From positions 62,001 to 126,000 of the forward strand of contig JAPEHQ010000016.1 in NCBI GenBank assembly GCA_027405735.1: a DNA stretch of 64,000 bases. Direction: 5' to 3'. The notes beneath the pieces are model-generated. The model did not search any database and was not told the origin of the DNA. It saw only the letters and a list, made by a program, of their open reading frames with translations. Shown one piece after another: positions 45,794-58,361 of the stretch. Positions within the stretch are counted from its first letter, which is position 1; every line of letters starts with the position of its first letter. Position numbers and translations under genes: made by a program. Source of the DNA: Mucor racemosus (lineage: Eukaryota; Mucoromycota; Mucoromycetes; Mucorales; Mucoraceae).

Positions 45794-47533
45794 ATGATTC
45801 ACCTTGTAAATCAAAGGTATGATATAGTGACACCTGAAAGATCTGTTCCATCTAGTCCATCTTTATCACCTGCAGTTGTTACCCACACAATTGCAACCAG
45901 TAGCAAGCCTCAAAGAAAATCTTGGGATCCTGCCGCCGTAGATTTATCTGAATTATCAAAGTTATTAGCAAGCAATAACTCAAAAAAGAACCCCAGACCT
46001 CGCTCACAACTATTTCAATCATCAAAACCACCATCGCCTACTCTTTCTACGTCATCTGCAGAACCTACATTTTGTACTAATTCCAATGCAGCAGCACCTA
46101 TTCTTTCTCAACAACAACCCCGCCCCATTTTATCACACCGCCCAGCTAGTACATGTTCCACTCCATCTCAATTTGTCTTTAAGAAACCTGAATATGATGA
46201 AAGATATCATCAAACTCATTTTCATAGAAGTAATAAACACGATCATCATTATCAACAGCAACAGCAACAATCTCAACAACAAGATCGCAAAGATTTGTTT
46301 TTAGCTTGGTCTGATTTGCGTAGATTCTTTGTAAATACACAACAACAACAATCACAACAATACCCTGTGTCACCTACTCATTCATCATCATCATCAATTA
46401 ATCAACCTACAGAAAATACCGTCAAATCAGATACATTTGCAAACCAATTTAGGCAAGATATCGGTGGTAGATATGGCACATGGGGTAAGATAGCCGCTTA
46501 GATTTGCTTACATTTTCATTAACACTATCATAAAATAGGTAGATATATTGGAAAAGGAGCAGGTGGCTCTGTTAGATTGATAAGACGTTCGGCAGATCAA
46601 AAGACATTTGCGGTTAAACAGTTTCGGAAGAGATTAGCTCATGAGAGTGAGAAAGATTATATTAAAAAAGTTACCGCTGAATTCTGTATTGGATCAACCC
46701 TTCATCACCCGAATGTTATTGAAACATTGGATATTATTCAAGAAGGCTCCAGTTATTTTGAAATCATGGAATATGCTCCAAATGACTTGTTTAATGTTGT
46801 TATGAGTGGAATGATGTCTCGTGAGGAAGTTGCATGCTGTTGGCGTCAATTATTAAATGGCCTTGAATACTTGCAGTCGATGGGTATAGCTCATCGTGAT
46901 ATTAAACTAGATAATTTAGTACTAGATCATCTTGGTATACTAAAAATCATTGATTTTGGTTGTTCAACTGTATACAAATACCCATTCGAAAATAACATTA
47001 CCCAAACAAAAGGCATCTATGGATCTGATCCTTACATTGCACCTGAACAATATACTCAACCTACTTATGATCCTCGTTTATCTGATATCTGGTCTTGTGG
47101 TATTGTCTTTTTATGTATGACAATACGTCGTTTTCCATGGAGAATACCTCGTTTAACAGATCCATCTTTCCGTGCTTATGCTACAAATCAAAACCAACAG
47201 CAATTTAGACTCCTTAAATTATTACCACGTGAAGCAAGACCCGTGATGGCTGGTATCTTGGATATTGATCCTACTAGAAGATCAAATTTACAAACTGTAT
47301 TAGCAGATAAATGGGTACAACAAATAGATGTATGTCAAGTACACGAACCAGGCAAAAAGCATGTTCATCATGTATTAACTGCACCACCAGCCAATTGCGG
47401 TAGAGATAATTTAGTCGTTGTTACTCAAGAACCACCTGGTGTTGTTGCTGAAAAAGAGAAAAGAAGAAGATCTAGTAGACCTGCTTCACCTATACCACCA
47501 AAAGCCAATGTTGCTAAAAATTCCTCTGCTTAA
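45794..47533 (+). CDS. Hal4/Sat4 (NPR/HAL5)-family serine/threonine kinase
   Basis: Two exons, 45794-46484 and 46539-47533, 561 codons. The first 230 residues are disordered, rich in Ser, Pro, Gln and His. The kinase domain starts at the exon border: GKGAGGSV (235-242), Lys257 in [14 protein letters not shown] (349-356), DFG at 369-371 and YIAPEQY. The insert [16 protein letters not shown] and [20 protein letters not shown], then DPSFRAYA, are typical of the fungal Hal4/Sat4 group, which controls nutrient and ion transporters. The C-terminal tail is basic ([14 protein letters not shown]). Catalytic residues look intact. Confidence 0.92.
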
Positions 47534-47952
47534 GCAAAAAAGAAAATCTATTTTATTAATGTTATTAAATACAAAATTCACATTTAAGGCAAATTTCAGT
47601 TAATTAAAACTATACTATACATATCACCGCCCTTAAACAATATATAATTGATGGTTTTTTTTTACTTTTTATGTGTGCTTGTATTCCAGAAAAAAAAAAA
47701 AAAATTGGTTGTACAACGACAACATTGGATTAGTTTTCTAAAAATGTGTCAATTCCAGCTAAATAAAAGTGTAATGCCAGATGCATAATCCTCGTTGTTG
47801 TTGTTGTTGTTTCGTTTCCATTACTAGTAGTTTTCTTTTCATATTCCGGTTGTTTTCAGAAAGAGATTTTGCTTTAAATAGCCCCAGTTCAATTCAGCTT
47901 TTTGTTTATCTTTTTTTTTGTTTTCTTTCTAAACATTGATAATAATAATACT

Positions 47953-48447
47953 ATGGAAAAATTCAAGGAGGTAAAATTATTATAGTTGCACAAATGTCAA
48001 AATAAACTATTTATTTGACCACAAAAAAATCCTTTAGAAAATCGCTTCCCTTCGCGCAGAGGCTGAAGATGCAACTACACGTGCTGATGAATTGGAGGCA
48101 CAAATCAAACGAATGGAAACTGAACATATCTCCAAGGATCATGAACTTTTGTCCCTTCAAAACCGTGTTAAAGTTTTAGAAGAACAATTAGAAACTGCTG
48201 AAGAACAGCTCAAGACAACAACTGAAAAGTAAGTTTCACGAGATTTTTCTGCAATTTTTGTGTATTAATACAACATAATTGTAGTTTTTCTGAAGCAGAT
48301 TTGAAGGCAGAAGAATCTGAACGCAAGGTGATTAAACTTGAAAAAGAGTTGGTTGAAATGGAAGAAAAGTATGAACAACTTGATCAACAATATAAAGCCT
48401 CCAAAACAGAGTTGGATGAGTTAGCTCGTCAATTTGATGATTTGTAA
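47953..48447 (+). CDS. Tropomyosin
   Basis: Actin-cable-stabilising coiled coil. Three exons: 47953-47970, 48038-48228 and 48285-48447, 123 codons. It starts MEKFKEKIASLRAEAEDATT, as fungal tropomyosins do, and the C-terminal half (LKTTTEKNFSEADLKAEE, then TELDELARQFDDL) closely resembles the end of yeast Tpm1. Heptads run the full length. It is shorter than the 161 or 199 residues usual for yeast forms, as if about one actin-binding period were missing; no extra exon with a coding frame is visible in the introns. Confidence 0.88.
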
Positions 48448-48613
48448 GAAAATGAAATACCCCCCTTTTTCTATCATGAAAATAAAGTAATATCTCTCTT
48501 TTTTTTTCTTTTTTTTTTATTTTTTATTTATTTTTCTATTTATTATTCTTATTTTTCAATTCTGAACGTATCTATATGATATAATACAAAAAGGTTAGTT
48601 TTAATAAAGCATT

Positions 48614-49890
48614 TTAGTCATATTTATTTACCTGAAACATTCGCATTACTTTTCGCGTTTTTTTGATACGACCTTTTTGAATTGGTGGTGAAGATATAAT
48701 TTTGGTAGTTGCTGAAGGCTTCTTATCTTGATGTAGTCCTAATGTCTGTTTACGGTACGATTCATAAGCAAACATATTGGATTTTAACGAACTACGACCT
48801 TTTAATCTAGCTTCTCCTCTCTTTAAAAAATAAAACGTGAGCACATTAAACATTTAAAGAATTCTTCCTCGATATTTACCTTGACTTTTTCCACCTTATT
48901 TACAAATAAACTCATGCCATCATGTTTGCCCCACTCTCTTGATTTTAATTTATGTCGAATTGAGCTAGCATAATGTTGTAATGTTGGTAAAACTCGAACA
49001 GTTACCTTCAAGTCATGATCAGGTATTAAATGTTGATCATGTTGTGTATATTTTTTGCCGCTCAATGCCAATCTTTTTGCTGCTTCAATAGATTCCTTTT
49101 GTTTGCCAGCTACAGCAAGTGCAAAAGGATCCGTTGGTTCTATTGTAGGTTCCGTGAAATGAGGTTGGTATTTACCAGAATGTATAGCCACTATTTGCAA
49201 TTAGTTAAAATTTATCGAATAACAATGAAACAAAAAATACTTACTGGCTACAATATCAGAGTCATCAGTATATATATCAGTCCCCCATAGAGCTCTTTTC
49301 TTGACTTTTACATTTTCAAATGTTAAAAATCGTGCAGGCACTCGAATTTCCATCAAACCATTCACATGGTCTTCAAGATTGGGCAATAATAATTGAGTTG
49401 AATATAATTGAAATCCTAAAGATTTCTCTTCTATGCCTTCAACTGATTTCCATACTTGATCATTTTTAATAATAAGCTTTGGTTTTGGTACAACAGGCGG
49501 TGGTGGTGGCGGTAGTGGTGCTGTAGCTGTGGAAGGTAAATGATTATTTCCATTAGATGTTGGCGGCACTGGTCTATTAGCAGCTTCGCTAAAACTTTTA
49601 TTTCTTCCCATCAAAATAGCTTGATCAATCATATTAGAGAATGCATTGCCCACAACCTGCATGGAACTTTTACGACGTTGTTGAGGATTACGAGCAACTG
49701 CTACAGCAGCTGCTAATTTTTGTGTATCCTCTTGACTGAATGAATTACGATGAAAACCGCCAGAATTAAGCAAGCTACTGATATTTGCTGTAAAAGCGGC
49801 TAAATTACCTATAGCTGCTGCAGTAGCTTGTGCATTATTATTATTATTATTATTAGTGTTATTATTCGTTGTTGTTGATGATGATGGGGT

Positions 49891-49944
<54 letters not shown>

Positions 49945-51392
49945 GGGTGATGCTACATTGTTATTAGGACTAGATCGAGCAGCTGCTGCATTGGCGGCTA
50001 CAGCAGCCAAGGCGTTACCTAGAATTTCAGAAGGTGAGACATCAATAGATGACCCTTTACGGTCATTTAAATGTGCATTGATACTTGACGATAATCGAGG
50101 AGATGATGCGGATGCGGAAAGTTGTTCAATTACAGATGGGTTTGCACTACTCAAACGACGCAATGCTGCACTGATATCTGGTAAACTACTAAATGCTAAA
50201 CTAGTAGCTGCTGCTGCTGCACTAGTAGACAAAGATGGACTACTTGTTGCAGTGGTAGTATTAGTGATAGTATTGTTATTGTTGATGTTTGTTTTCTGAA
50301 CATGAGGTATAGAAGATGAATTAGCAGTATTAGCGAGAGATGTTTGTGACAGTGCTGATGATAATACGGGTGCTGTCGTTGTTGGTGTAGATGTTGTTGT
50401 TGTAACTGCAGTGGATAATGTCTCAGAGTCCGTCGATGCACTTGAAATTGGAGCAACTATAGATTCAGGTACAGCTGGATCAGATTGCACCACTTTTACA
50501 GCCGGTGTTACTGAGACTTCTGGAAGAGATGGAGTGATTTTAGGGGTGATACCAAGGCCTGTTGGCATTGACAATGTTGGAGCGGGCAATGCTGGAGCGG
50601 GCAATGCTGGAGCGGGCACTGTTGGCGGAGATGGCACTTTAGTTTGAGGTACAGGTGGTACATTGGTAACTTTTACTGCTGCCGAATTGTCGGTAGTAGA
50701 TTTATTCTTACTTGCATCAACAGCTGTTTGCTCCTCCCGCTCTTTTGTAGATTTCCCTTGTTGTCCTTCTGCCTCCTTCTCAGACGATGGAATAGATGTA
50801 AGTGCAAATAGTAGTTGTTCACTGGTGATGGACGCAGAAACATCCTCGGATTTTTCATTCTCAGTTCCTGTACACAAATGTAAATATTCTTGAAATGAAG
50901 AAGGAGATTAGAGGATATGGTTTAAATTACCTGGTAATGCTGTGACCGCCTTGATTGAATCTGCTGATGGTATTTCTGATTCTATAGTTTGATCAGAGTC
51001 TTTTGTTTCTACTATATTGATGTAAAATATTAATTACGAGATCTACAAAGAAAAAAAAATCCATATCCTTACGTTTTTTTGAGGTATTTGTCGTAACTAT
51101 AAAAGAGTTTGGAACTGTTAGTCAAATACAATATGTAACTATACAATAGTTTCTACCTACCTGCGTTTTGTTGCAGTAATGAAACAGCTGCATTGCTGTT
51201 TTTAACTAGATCATTTATAGTTTCCTCTTGAGCTTTATCAAGGACCAAGGCCGTGGGCAAAACGGAAACTTCTTCTGGTTGTTGTTGTTGTTGTTGTTGT
51301 TCGTTGTTAATCTTTTGCTTTTTATGCTCAACAGTTGAAACATTTTCAACAGGTCCTGGCGACCTTTTTAATCCGCCGTCGTTATCATTCAT
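48614..51392 (-). CDS. Rxt3-like subunit of the Rpd3L histone deacetylase complex
   Basis: Six exons: 51392-51161, 51096-51073, 51011-50931, 50867-49245, 49190-48880 and 48820-48614, 825 codons. The conserved core is RALWGTDIYTDDSDIVA, MAIHSGKYQPHF and DLKVTVRVLP, matching the Rxt3 domain, then a basic tail (KKTRKVMRMFQ). The N-terminal two thirds is low complexity: polyQ in exon 1 and a longer Gln run near 49892-49941, Asn runs, Ala-rich stretches, a threefold GLAxA/P-type repeat at 50577-50630 and a Pro run. The final five codons after a possible donor (CAG then GTAAAT) may be read through to the stop at 48614. Convergent with tropomyosin, 166 bp apart. Confidence 0.82.
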
Positions 51393-52556
51393 GTCTCTAT
51401 TTTTTTTCTTATAACCAATGTGTTAGGTTCGATATGGAGTTATGCAAGTTAGTCGTGAAAAGGGAAAGGGAAGGTGGGTATTCTTTATGTAAATTTGTTT
51501 GGGTTTTCAGAAAAGGTTGCTTATTGTGACTTATATAATGTCGCGTCCCACATACATCTTTTGTCAAGATTGTGAATTGTATTTGGTAAAAATATCGAGA
51601 TGAATAATAGGATCAATGATGCATCACAAAGTATACTAAGTGTTCTTAATCCTTGTCATTTTTAAGTATATAAAAATCTTGGTTAAATATCGCATTCAAA
51701 GATTCCAATGAAATTGCAACTAAGTTACATCATTTTAAATGTGATTACGATATTACGAATTACTAAGAATTTAATATAATTCAATTAAAAGGAAGAAATA
51801 CAACCATAAATTAGTGCATCCATTCAATGTATTTCAATTAATTTACTGCCCTCTGGATGATATAAATTCCGTATAAAAATCCTTTAAAGACGGACACCGC
51901 TGCTGCAAGGAAAAATCAACAAAAAATTCTCCTTACTAAATCCATCATATTCAATAAGCGAGAATTGGGTAAGGCTCTTTCAGCAATTGCAGCAGATGCA
52001 AAAGCTTTTTCGCATACGTTTTAATTCATAAGTGATTTGAGAGGAAATTCACATTAAACAGAGTTTTAAAAGCTGTTCAAAAGCTTTCACAACTTGATAA
52101 TTAGATTTTACGTATTCTATAAATGTGAATTATCTAAATCTCGGCCACTTTTTTGATAGCGAACCTCTTTGCCGAGAAAAATGGTATTAAAGATGCCTTT
52201 TTATATCGAAAAATGGTTTCTAGAATTTTTCAATCACAGCTGCTAATGGTTACCATGACAACAAATTTCAACCAAATCTATATTGCCAGACAAAGCATAT
52301 TCATTCCAGGCAATTCTTGAGAAGTGAGTTATGTTCATATTCCATTTAAGCAACTACAAAAGGCATGAATTTCGTTTTAATCTCAATTCTTGGGAGATAT
52401 GAAAGAGCATATACCAGTGGCTTTTTTTCTTTTTGCTGTAAAACAGGTCACGTCTTTTTTTCTTATAGAAGTCCTTTCAAATGAAAAAAAAAAAAAAATA
52501 GTGTATCGAAGCATATCACTGTTTTGTTCATTTCTTTCTTGCAATAATCCTTAAAC
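51393..52556. other. 1.1 kb intergenic region, Rxt3 / MAK16
   Basis: Divergent promoters of two genes. No coding sequence, tandem repeat or RNA gene was recognised. The A-rich tract at 52484-52498 is the only marked feature near the MAK16 start. Confidence 0.4.
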
Positions 52557-53636
52557 ATGCAGTCTGACGAAGTTATTTGGCAGGTTATCAACCAACAGTT
52601 TTGTTCTTACAAAGTCAAGTAAGTGATTTTCTTCGTTGTCAATTCGTTTCTTGGATCAAACATTTAACATTCCCATTTCAGAACACCTACCGGTACTTTT
52701 TGTAGAAACCAATACAATGTTACTGGTCTCTGTAACCGTCAGTCTTGCCCTTTAGCAAACAGTAGATATGCTACCATCAGAGAAGAAAAAGGTACAGCTT
52801 TATTATAATTTGATTTGATTTTTTTTTTTTTTTACTAAATCAACATTTGACAGGTATCATCTATTTGTACATGAAGACACCTGAACGTGCACATTCACCT
52901 GCCAAGATGTGGGAAAGAAAGAAGCTTTCCAAGAATTATGCACAAGCTTTAGCACAAGTAAGACAATTATAATATCTTTCAATTTATAACTGTATGACTA
53001 ATATGAGGTGTATAGATTGACAAGGAATTACAATATTGGCCCAACTTTTTGTCTCATAAGTGTAAACAACGTCTTACCAAGATCACTCAATACCTCATCC
53101 GTATGCGTAAATTGAAGCTTAAAGAAAAGTAAGTTGTCTTGAACTTTTTGGTTTGATTATAAATCATTTTTAACCAATATCTTGTAATTGTAGTGATAGA
53201 CCACAATTAATTGGTATCAAGAAGAAGTTGGAAAGACGTGAAGCAAATCGTGAACGTAAGGCAGAGGCAGCTGCACGAATAGAGAAATCGATTGAAAAGG
53301 AATTGATCGACAGATTGAAGAGTAAGGCTTACGGTGATGCACCATTGAATGTAAATGAAGAAATTTGGCAAAAGATTTTGGATGAAGAACTCGAAGATGC
53401 CGAAGAAGATGAGTCTGATGAAGATGATGAAAATGCCCCTGAAGAAGAAGATGAGGATGACGATGAGGTTAGTTATTATTATCTTTTTAAAATAATATAT
53501 TTATATTAATCATCATTTGCTTTAGGATATCGAATTTGTATCTGATCTTGAAGATGAATCTGATATTGAAGATATTGAGGATCAATTCGAATGGGAAGAA
53601 GAAAAGGAGCAAGACAATGTTGCATTGACAAACTAG
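52557..53636 (+). CDS. MAK16: MAK16 ribosome biogenesis protein
   Basis: Nucleolar factor needed for 60S subunit assembly. Six exons: 52557-52618, 52682-52791, 52854-52957, 53016-53128, 53194-53467 and 53526-53636, 257 codons. The N-terminus [20 protein letters not shown] and [20 protein letters not shown], with its conserved cysteines, is diagnostic. [20 protein letters not shown] and [20 protein letters not shown] follow, then the domain ending [17 protein letters not shown]. The acidic tail (repeated Asp/Glu) is typical. All exon joins keep frame. Confidence 0.96.
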
Positions 53637-54469
53637 AAAAAAAAAATTCCTCTTATAAATATTTCGTACAAACAACACACCCTCCGTCCCTTTTTTTTTA
53701 TCTTGTTATTTTACCCTATCATTTCCTTTTCTCTTTTCCCTCCTCCCTCCATTTCCCTCTTTCACATTCAAAAAAATTTATACTATAATAAAACGTTGCT
53801 ATTAGATCTATGTAATCAAATCAATAGACGGGATCTGTCAAAAATAATCCTTGTTATCCTTTTTGTGCAACAGTAAAATCAAAATATAGCTCAACCAGAT
53901 ATAACGTACTGCTCATAAGCGTATTTCAGTACAAGCTCTTCCAACCTGTTCTCTACTTGTTACAGCAGTCTTATGTCATTGTTCTCGAACAATGCCTCAT
54001 TCTACTACTGTTGTGTTGGTAAATCAAGTATATGTTCAAATCAATTTGCATCATATCCTTGAATATTAAAGTCCAAGTTATAATTCAACATTATGCTAAT
54101 CCTAGCATAACAAATGCGTATAAATACATCCTATGGATGCATTTTTTTAATAAAAGTGTAATATTTTTCCAAGGTTGTTGATGCTAATTTTTTGACAAAA
54201 CACTACTACTACTTAACATAAGAAGTATTGGTGTATTGGTGAATAAGAAACAAAACATGTAAACGACGTTATATATAAATTTTGATGTAATGACTTGGAA
54301 AAACCATATCCTGAAAAACGTTACTCTCTATAAGTTTAAAATTGAATTTTCGAAAAATTAATCTCAAATTTCAAATTTTCAAAATTAGAGCCTACACTCT
54401 TTTTTTATAACTAGCCCCATACTAAACACTCTTTAAAGTATACCTTAGGTACTACAAAATATATATATG
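53637..54469. other. Spacer with a decayed LTR-like piece
   Basis: 3' region of MAK16, then AT-rich sequence. About 54105-54175 (CGTATAAATACATCCTATGG, then AATAAAAGTGTAATATTTT) matches the piece at 39765-39830 in reverse complement and looks like an LTR promoter and poly(A) section. No boundaries or target duplication were found. Confidence 0.5.
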
Positions 54470-55595
54470 GATTGGCCGAATCACGTTACCTGTTCCTAAA
54501 TTTATTTTATATCTTACGAAAGTTTCAAAAACAGGTAAACCTTACTACTTTCTCCTTGAAAACTGGGTCTCACTTTTCATCTCTGCCCTACTTTTTTTTT
54601 CACTGAATAACACCAAGAGAAAATTATATGCCAATATACCTGAGATGCTCACCTGTAATCCAAAAACAAGTATCCAAAAATATCTTACTTTTTGCAGTTG
54701 GTATAGCTTTTCTAGTGCTAATGTTTCAGATTTATACACGTATTTCACTGGTAAAAATAAAAAACTTTGAGGCTTCATATCTCTACAAAAAATTAAGCTA
54801 TACTAACAATTTTCAATAATAAAACTTACTTGTTTTGGCGTGCTTTATAAAATGTTTTAGTATGAAATAATTCTGAGCAATTTTGTTTTTTTTTCATTTT
54901 TTTTGACATTTTTGTAGCCGATTTTAAATTATTCTTTAAATTAAACAACATTATGTTTACATTCATGTCATCAATCCCGTTGAGCTCTCTCAGACCCAAT
55001 TTAGTTTTTTTCAAAATATTGATTTTTCGTGGAGATATCCTCAAAAATGTATACGAAGGAATATCTTCGCTCCTAGCGTCAATTTTTCCCTTATATACCC
55101 TCATCCCAAATTCTGAATTTGAAAAAAAAATTGACAAAAATTTTGTTTTCTCTGCAAAAAATGCAGCTAGAAGGCTTCGCAATATTTCGATCGATAGATC
55201 ATTTATCTGCGCATCATTTACATTACTTATATTTAAAACATGCTTATAAAAAGTGATGTATATCTTCAAAAAACCACCAAAATTTCAATCGCATTTTGCA
55301 CAAAATTTTATGCAAAAAATTCGTTTGTATTTTATTTCGATAGATGCAAAATCTAAAACTGTACAAAAACCATTTAATACGCTAGTTCAACTTATTTTGC
55401 AGTTCATGAACATTTAGAATAATTTGTTTTTTTCACCATTTTGCGACCATTTTGCACAAATCGATTTTCGCACTCCGTTAGTATAAACTGTAAGCTGTAT
55501 TGTGTATTACCATTTTAATTATTTCGATGAAAAATGGATATTTTTTGCTGAAACAAAATCTGCTGAGTAGCTTTAATAATAAGTTGGATCTACTG
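54470..55595 (-). repeat. Dispersed 1.1 kb repeat, copy 3
   Basis: Reverse-complement counterpart of 6530-7700 and parallel to copy 2. The minus-strand open frame at 54826-55269 reads through AAFFAEKTKFLSIFFSNSEF, MRVYKGKIDARSEDIP and LRISPRKINILKKTKLG. The match with copy 1 continues outside the core (CCTGTTCCTAAATTTATTTT against CCTATTCCTAAATTTATTTT, and AAGTTGGATCTA on the other side), tying it to the mirrored flanks. Confidence 0.78.
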
Positions 55596-56495
55596 TGTTG
55601 TATTTAGGAATGGGCTTCGATTCGAGTTTGAATCGAGTTTTAACGGAAACGGCCATTCGATTCGAGTTGGAAAACGGCCCGTTCTTTTGTAACCCAGATA
55701 AAAAACGGGGTGGGAGCAAGTATTGGTTTGCCTTAAGGAGGCTGTTAATAGCAACATTGTCAAGTTAATATGGGATTATGAATCGATAATAGCATATTTG
55801 ACAGTTTCACAACTTGAAGTATTTTTTCAATCCTGTTTTCGAGCTTAGCTAACAAAAAAAGAAAAGAAGAAACTCGAATACCCTCATTCGAGTTTGCATA
55901 AAAAACGGCCCGTTAAAGCAGTCAAACTCGGTTAACCGTAATACGATGCGTTGTTTGTGAAATCCTAGTTGTATTCCACCAAGTACCATATTTTATCACC
56001 TTTTACAGTATCAATACACTTACAATCTATTGACTACAACAACATGTATTGAAGTGCACAGAATTGATATCGGATATAAGAAACTCCTAGCGTACTAAGT
56101 TTATCCAGCAATTACCAAGAACGCTTGGACCTCAATTATGACAACATATTATTTCATCCCAGCGGTTAATCAATCAAGTAGCTATCAAATCAACATCCAA
56201 GCACATTTAGCGCAGCATTGAAACAAGGCAACTCACAAGCTCTGCGAGCAGGGTTAAATTATGATGGATCCATTTCTATCCATTAGATTACTATCAAACA
56301 GATCTAATGGTTCAATAGTGTCTTAAAATACATCTCAGGATCGCAATGTCAAATCAATATAAAAGGCCATACTTTTATATCTAAATAAACGATATTTTGT
56401 TTTTATTATACAATTAGAGAACTGATTAATTGCCCATTCTTTTTTAATTGTATTCTTTTTTAAGTATTATTTGCCAAACCTGAAAATATACGACA
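55596..56495 (+). mobile_element. Solo LTR, family B copy 2, split by a hAT-type insertion
   Basis: The first nine bases (TGTTGTATT) lie at 55596-55604 and the other 520 at 55976-56495, together 529 bp, the same length as copy 1. The 363 bp between is the hAT-type element. The end is ATACGACA. The outer flanks do not form a target duplication (TACTG against CAAAA). Confidence 0.85.
55605..55967. mobile_element. Non-autonomous hAT-type element (MITE)
   Basis: 363 bp flanked by a perfect 8 bp duplication GTTGTATT (55597-55604 and 55968-55975), the length expected of hAT transposons. Ends are TAGGAATGGGC and its partner TCCTA. The subterminal regions repeat ATTCGAGTT in both orientations and carry AACGGCCCGTT twice, giving GC-rich spots in an AT-rich background. 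There is no coding capacity. It sits nine bases inside a family B LTR. Confidence 0.85.
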
Positions 56496-56670
56496 CAAAA
56501 CATTAGATTATTCTTTTATTTTTTTTTTGTTTCTATTTCATTTGACATTTTATCACTTTTCTGGAACATTTCATGGGTTTGTAGCCAATTATAGCTTTTT
56601 ATCGAGTAGATATAAATATTATTGCCTTCGATTTGATCTAGTAATCCAGAAATACGTCCAACAATACAGT

Positions 56671-57117
56671 AGTTTAAATGCCCAGGATTTAGAATAAATA
56701 ATGGAGCAAGAAAAAATGTATAATTTAATAAAGGAACTTGTTAAATTAAATCACACACAAAAACTGACGAGAATCTTTATTTAATATCAATAATTTGTCC
56801 TATTTATATACAAATTTTATATTACATTTGTCCATTAGATCAGCTTTGGATCGATTATATCTTTCTGACATTCCATTATTGTCAGGTCATTTTATTTACT
56901 ACATTAGTAACACAGCACATTTAAGTTGAGCTTATTTCATACTACAGCTAAGTCGAACAAGTGGATATGTCTCACATATCCCGTTTCCTGGATCTTACTT
57001 TAGAACAATAAGAATAATCAAGAATAATGTTATCACAGATCAGTTATTAGCTGACTTCTTATCAATAAGGATTACAAATCAAAAGGTTCATTATCTTACA
57101 AATAACTGGTGGATGCA
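56671..57117 (-). mobile_element. Solo LTR, family D
   Basis: 447 bp with a 5 bp target duplication ACAGT at 56666-56670 and 57118-57122. On the minus strand it starts TGCATCCACC; the other end reads TTTAAACT rather than ending in CA. Minus-strand TATATAAATAGG and AATAAAGATT fit a TATA box and poly(A) signal. The left arm (near 5165) shows the uninterrupted site. Confidence 0.78.
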
Positions 57118-58361
57118 ACAGTAGTAAATAATGATTTTTAATCCTAAAATGCGATTAAATAAAAATATCAGTCTCTAATATAGACTGCTACCTACTATAT
57201 TAAAAACATTAGTACCTTATGTTAGCATGCGTATTCAGATAAAAGAAAAGAATACCAGCTTGATAGTCTGATATGCATTATCAAACGGTGAATATATCCT
57301 TGGAATATGAAAACAAACAGAGGGAAACAACACACGAAGAAAAGGATTTAAAGGCTTTCATTATTTAGCGCATTTAAAACCCTGCTAAATTGCTCGTCAT
57401 TTTAGCCAATGTAAAAGTAGTATTACAGCGCATGAGCCATCATAAACTAAACAAAATAGGCAATATCTATTACCATTTACTGTAGTACCACCATAGAAAC
57501 ATACATTTTTCTACCAGAAAAACCGTCTGTCATATCATACTGTACGTTCATCAAAAAATTGCAAAAGCGAGCCCGTAGAGCGACGCCATAATTGAGAATA
57601 GCAAGATCGAACGACTAAGTCTCTTATACTATGATATATATCTAAGTTTTAAATAAAAATGTGTTTTTTTTTTTTACTTTTCTTATACTTAACCATGTAC
57701 AGTCTGAAAATTCAGACTTTGTAGCGGACATTTTCGGGGCTCATTTTATCCTTACCAACACTCATGATTTAGATCAAAAAACAGAAAAATCAAATTTTGA
57801 TACCAAAATCAACGTTTAAATATACTACATTGTGAGAGAAAATTGTAGCCATAGCTAATACGCATTTTATAAAAGCTTAATATTAAATGTCGAGTAATGA
57901 AACTTAGCATCTCTGGCCCAAAAACGGATTTTTGGTTAAAGAATTTTCATGTAATATTTTGCAATAAAAATGTTTGTTATTTTTTATTGAGCAAATAGAG
58001 CGCTAAATTTTCTATATGTGCATATTTTTTTTTATAATTGGTAGCAGAAGTAACTCTAAATTTGCAAAACCAGAAAAAAAAAATTAAAAAATGTCAAAAT
58101 TGATGATCTGGACAAAAATAATTTTCTAAATTAATATTCCGCTTATAAGCTTTGTAAGTCTTAAAAATAAGAGATTTTATAATATTTGAGAACTTTTTGA
58201 AGAATTTACGATGCTGTTCCCACTTGATTTGAGCTTATTACTGTAAATCTTTATACATGTTAATATTTTGTAGTAGTTTATTTGATGATAATATAGTTTT
58301 ACTTTATAATGATTCCGCTAGAAGTGATTTACATTAAGTTTTTTTTTTTTTTTACTCTTAC

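Noticed and set aside
49856..50299. Plus-strand frame with a long poly-Cys run
   Set aside because: Antisense shadow of the polyglutamine tract of the Rxt3-like gene.
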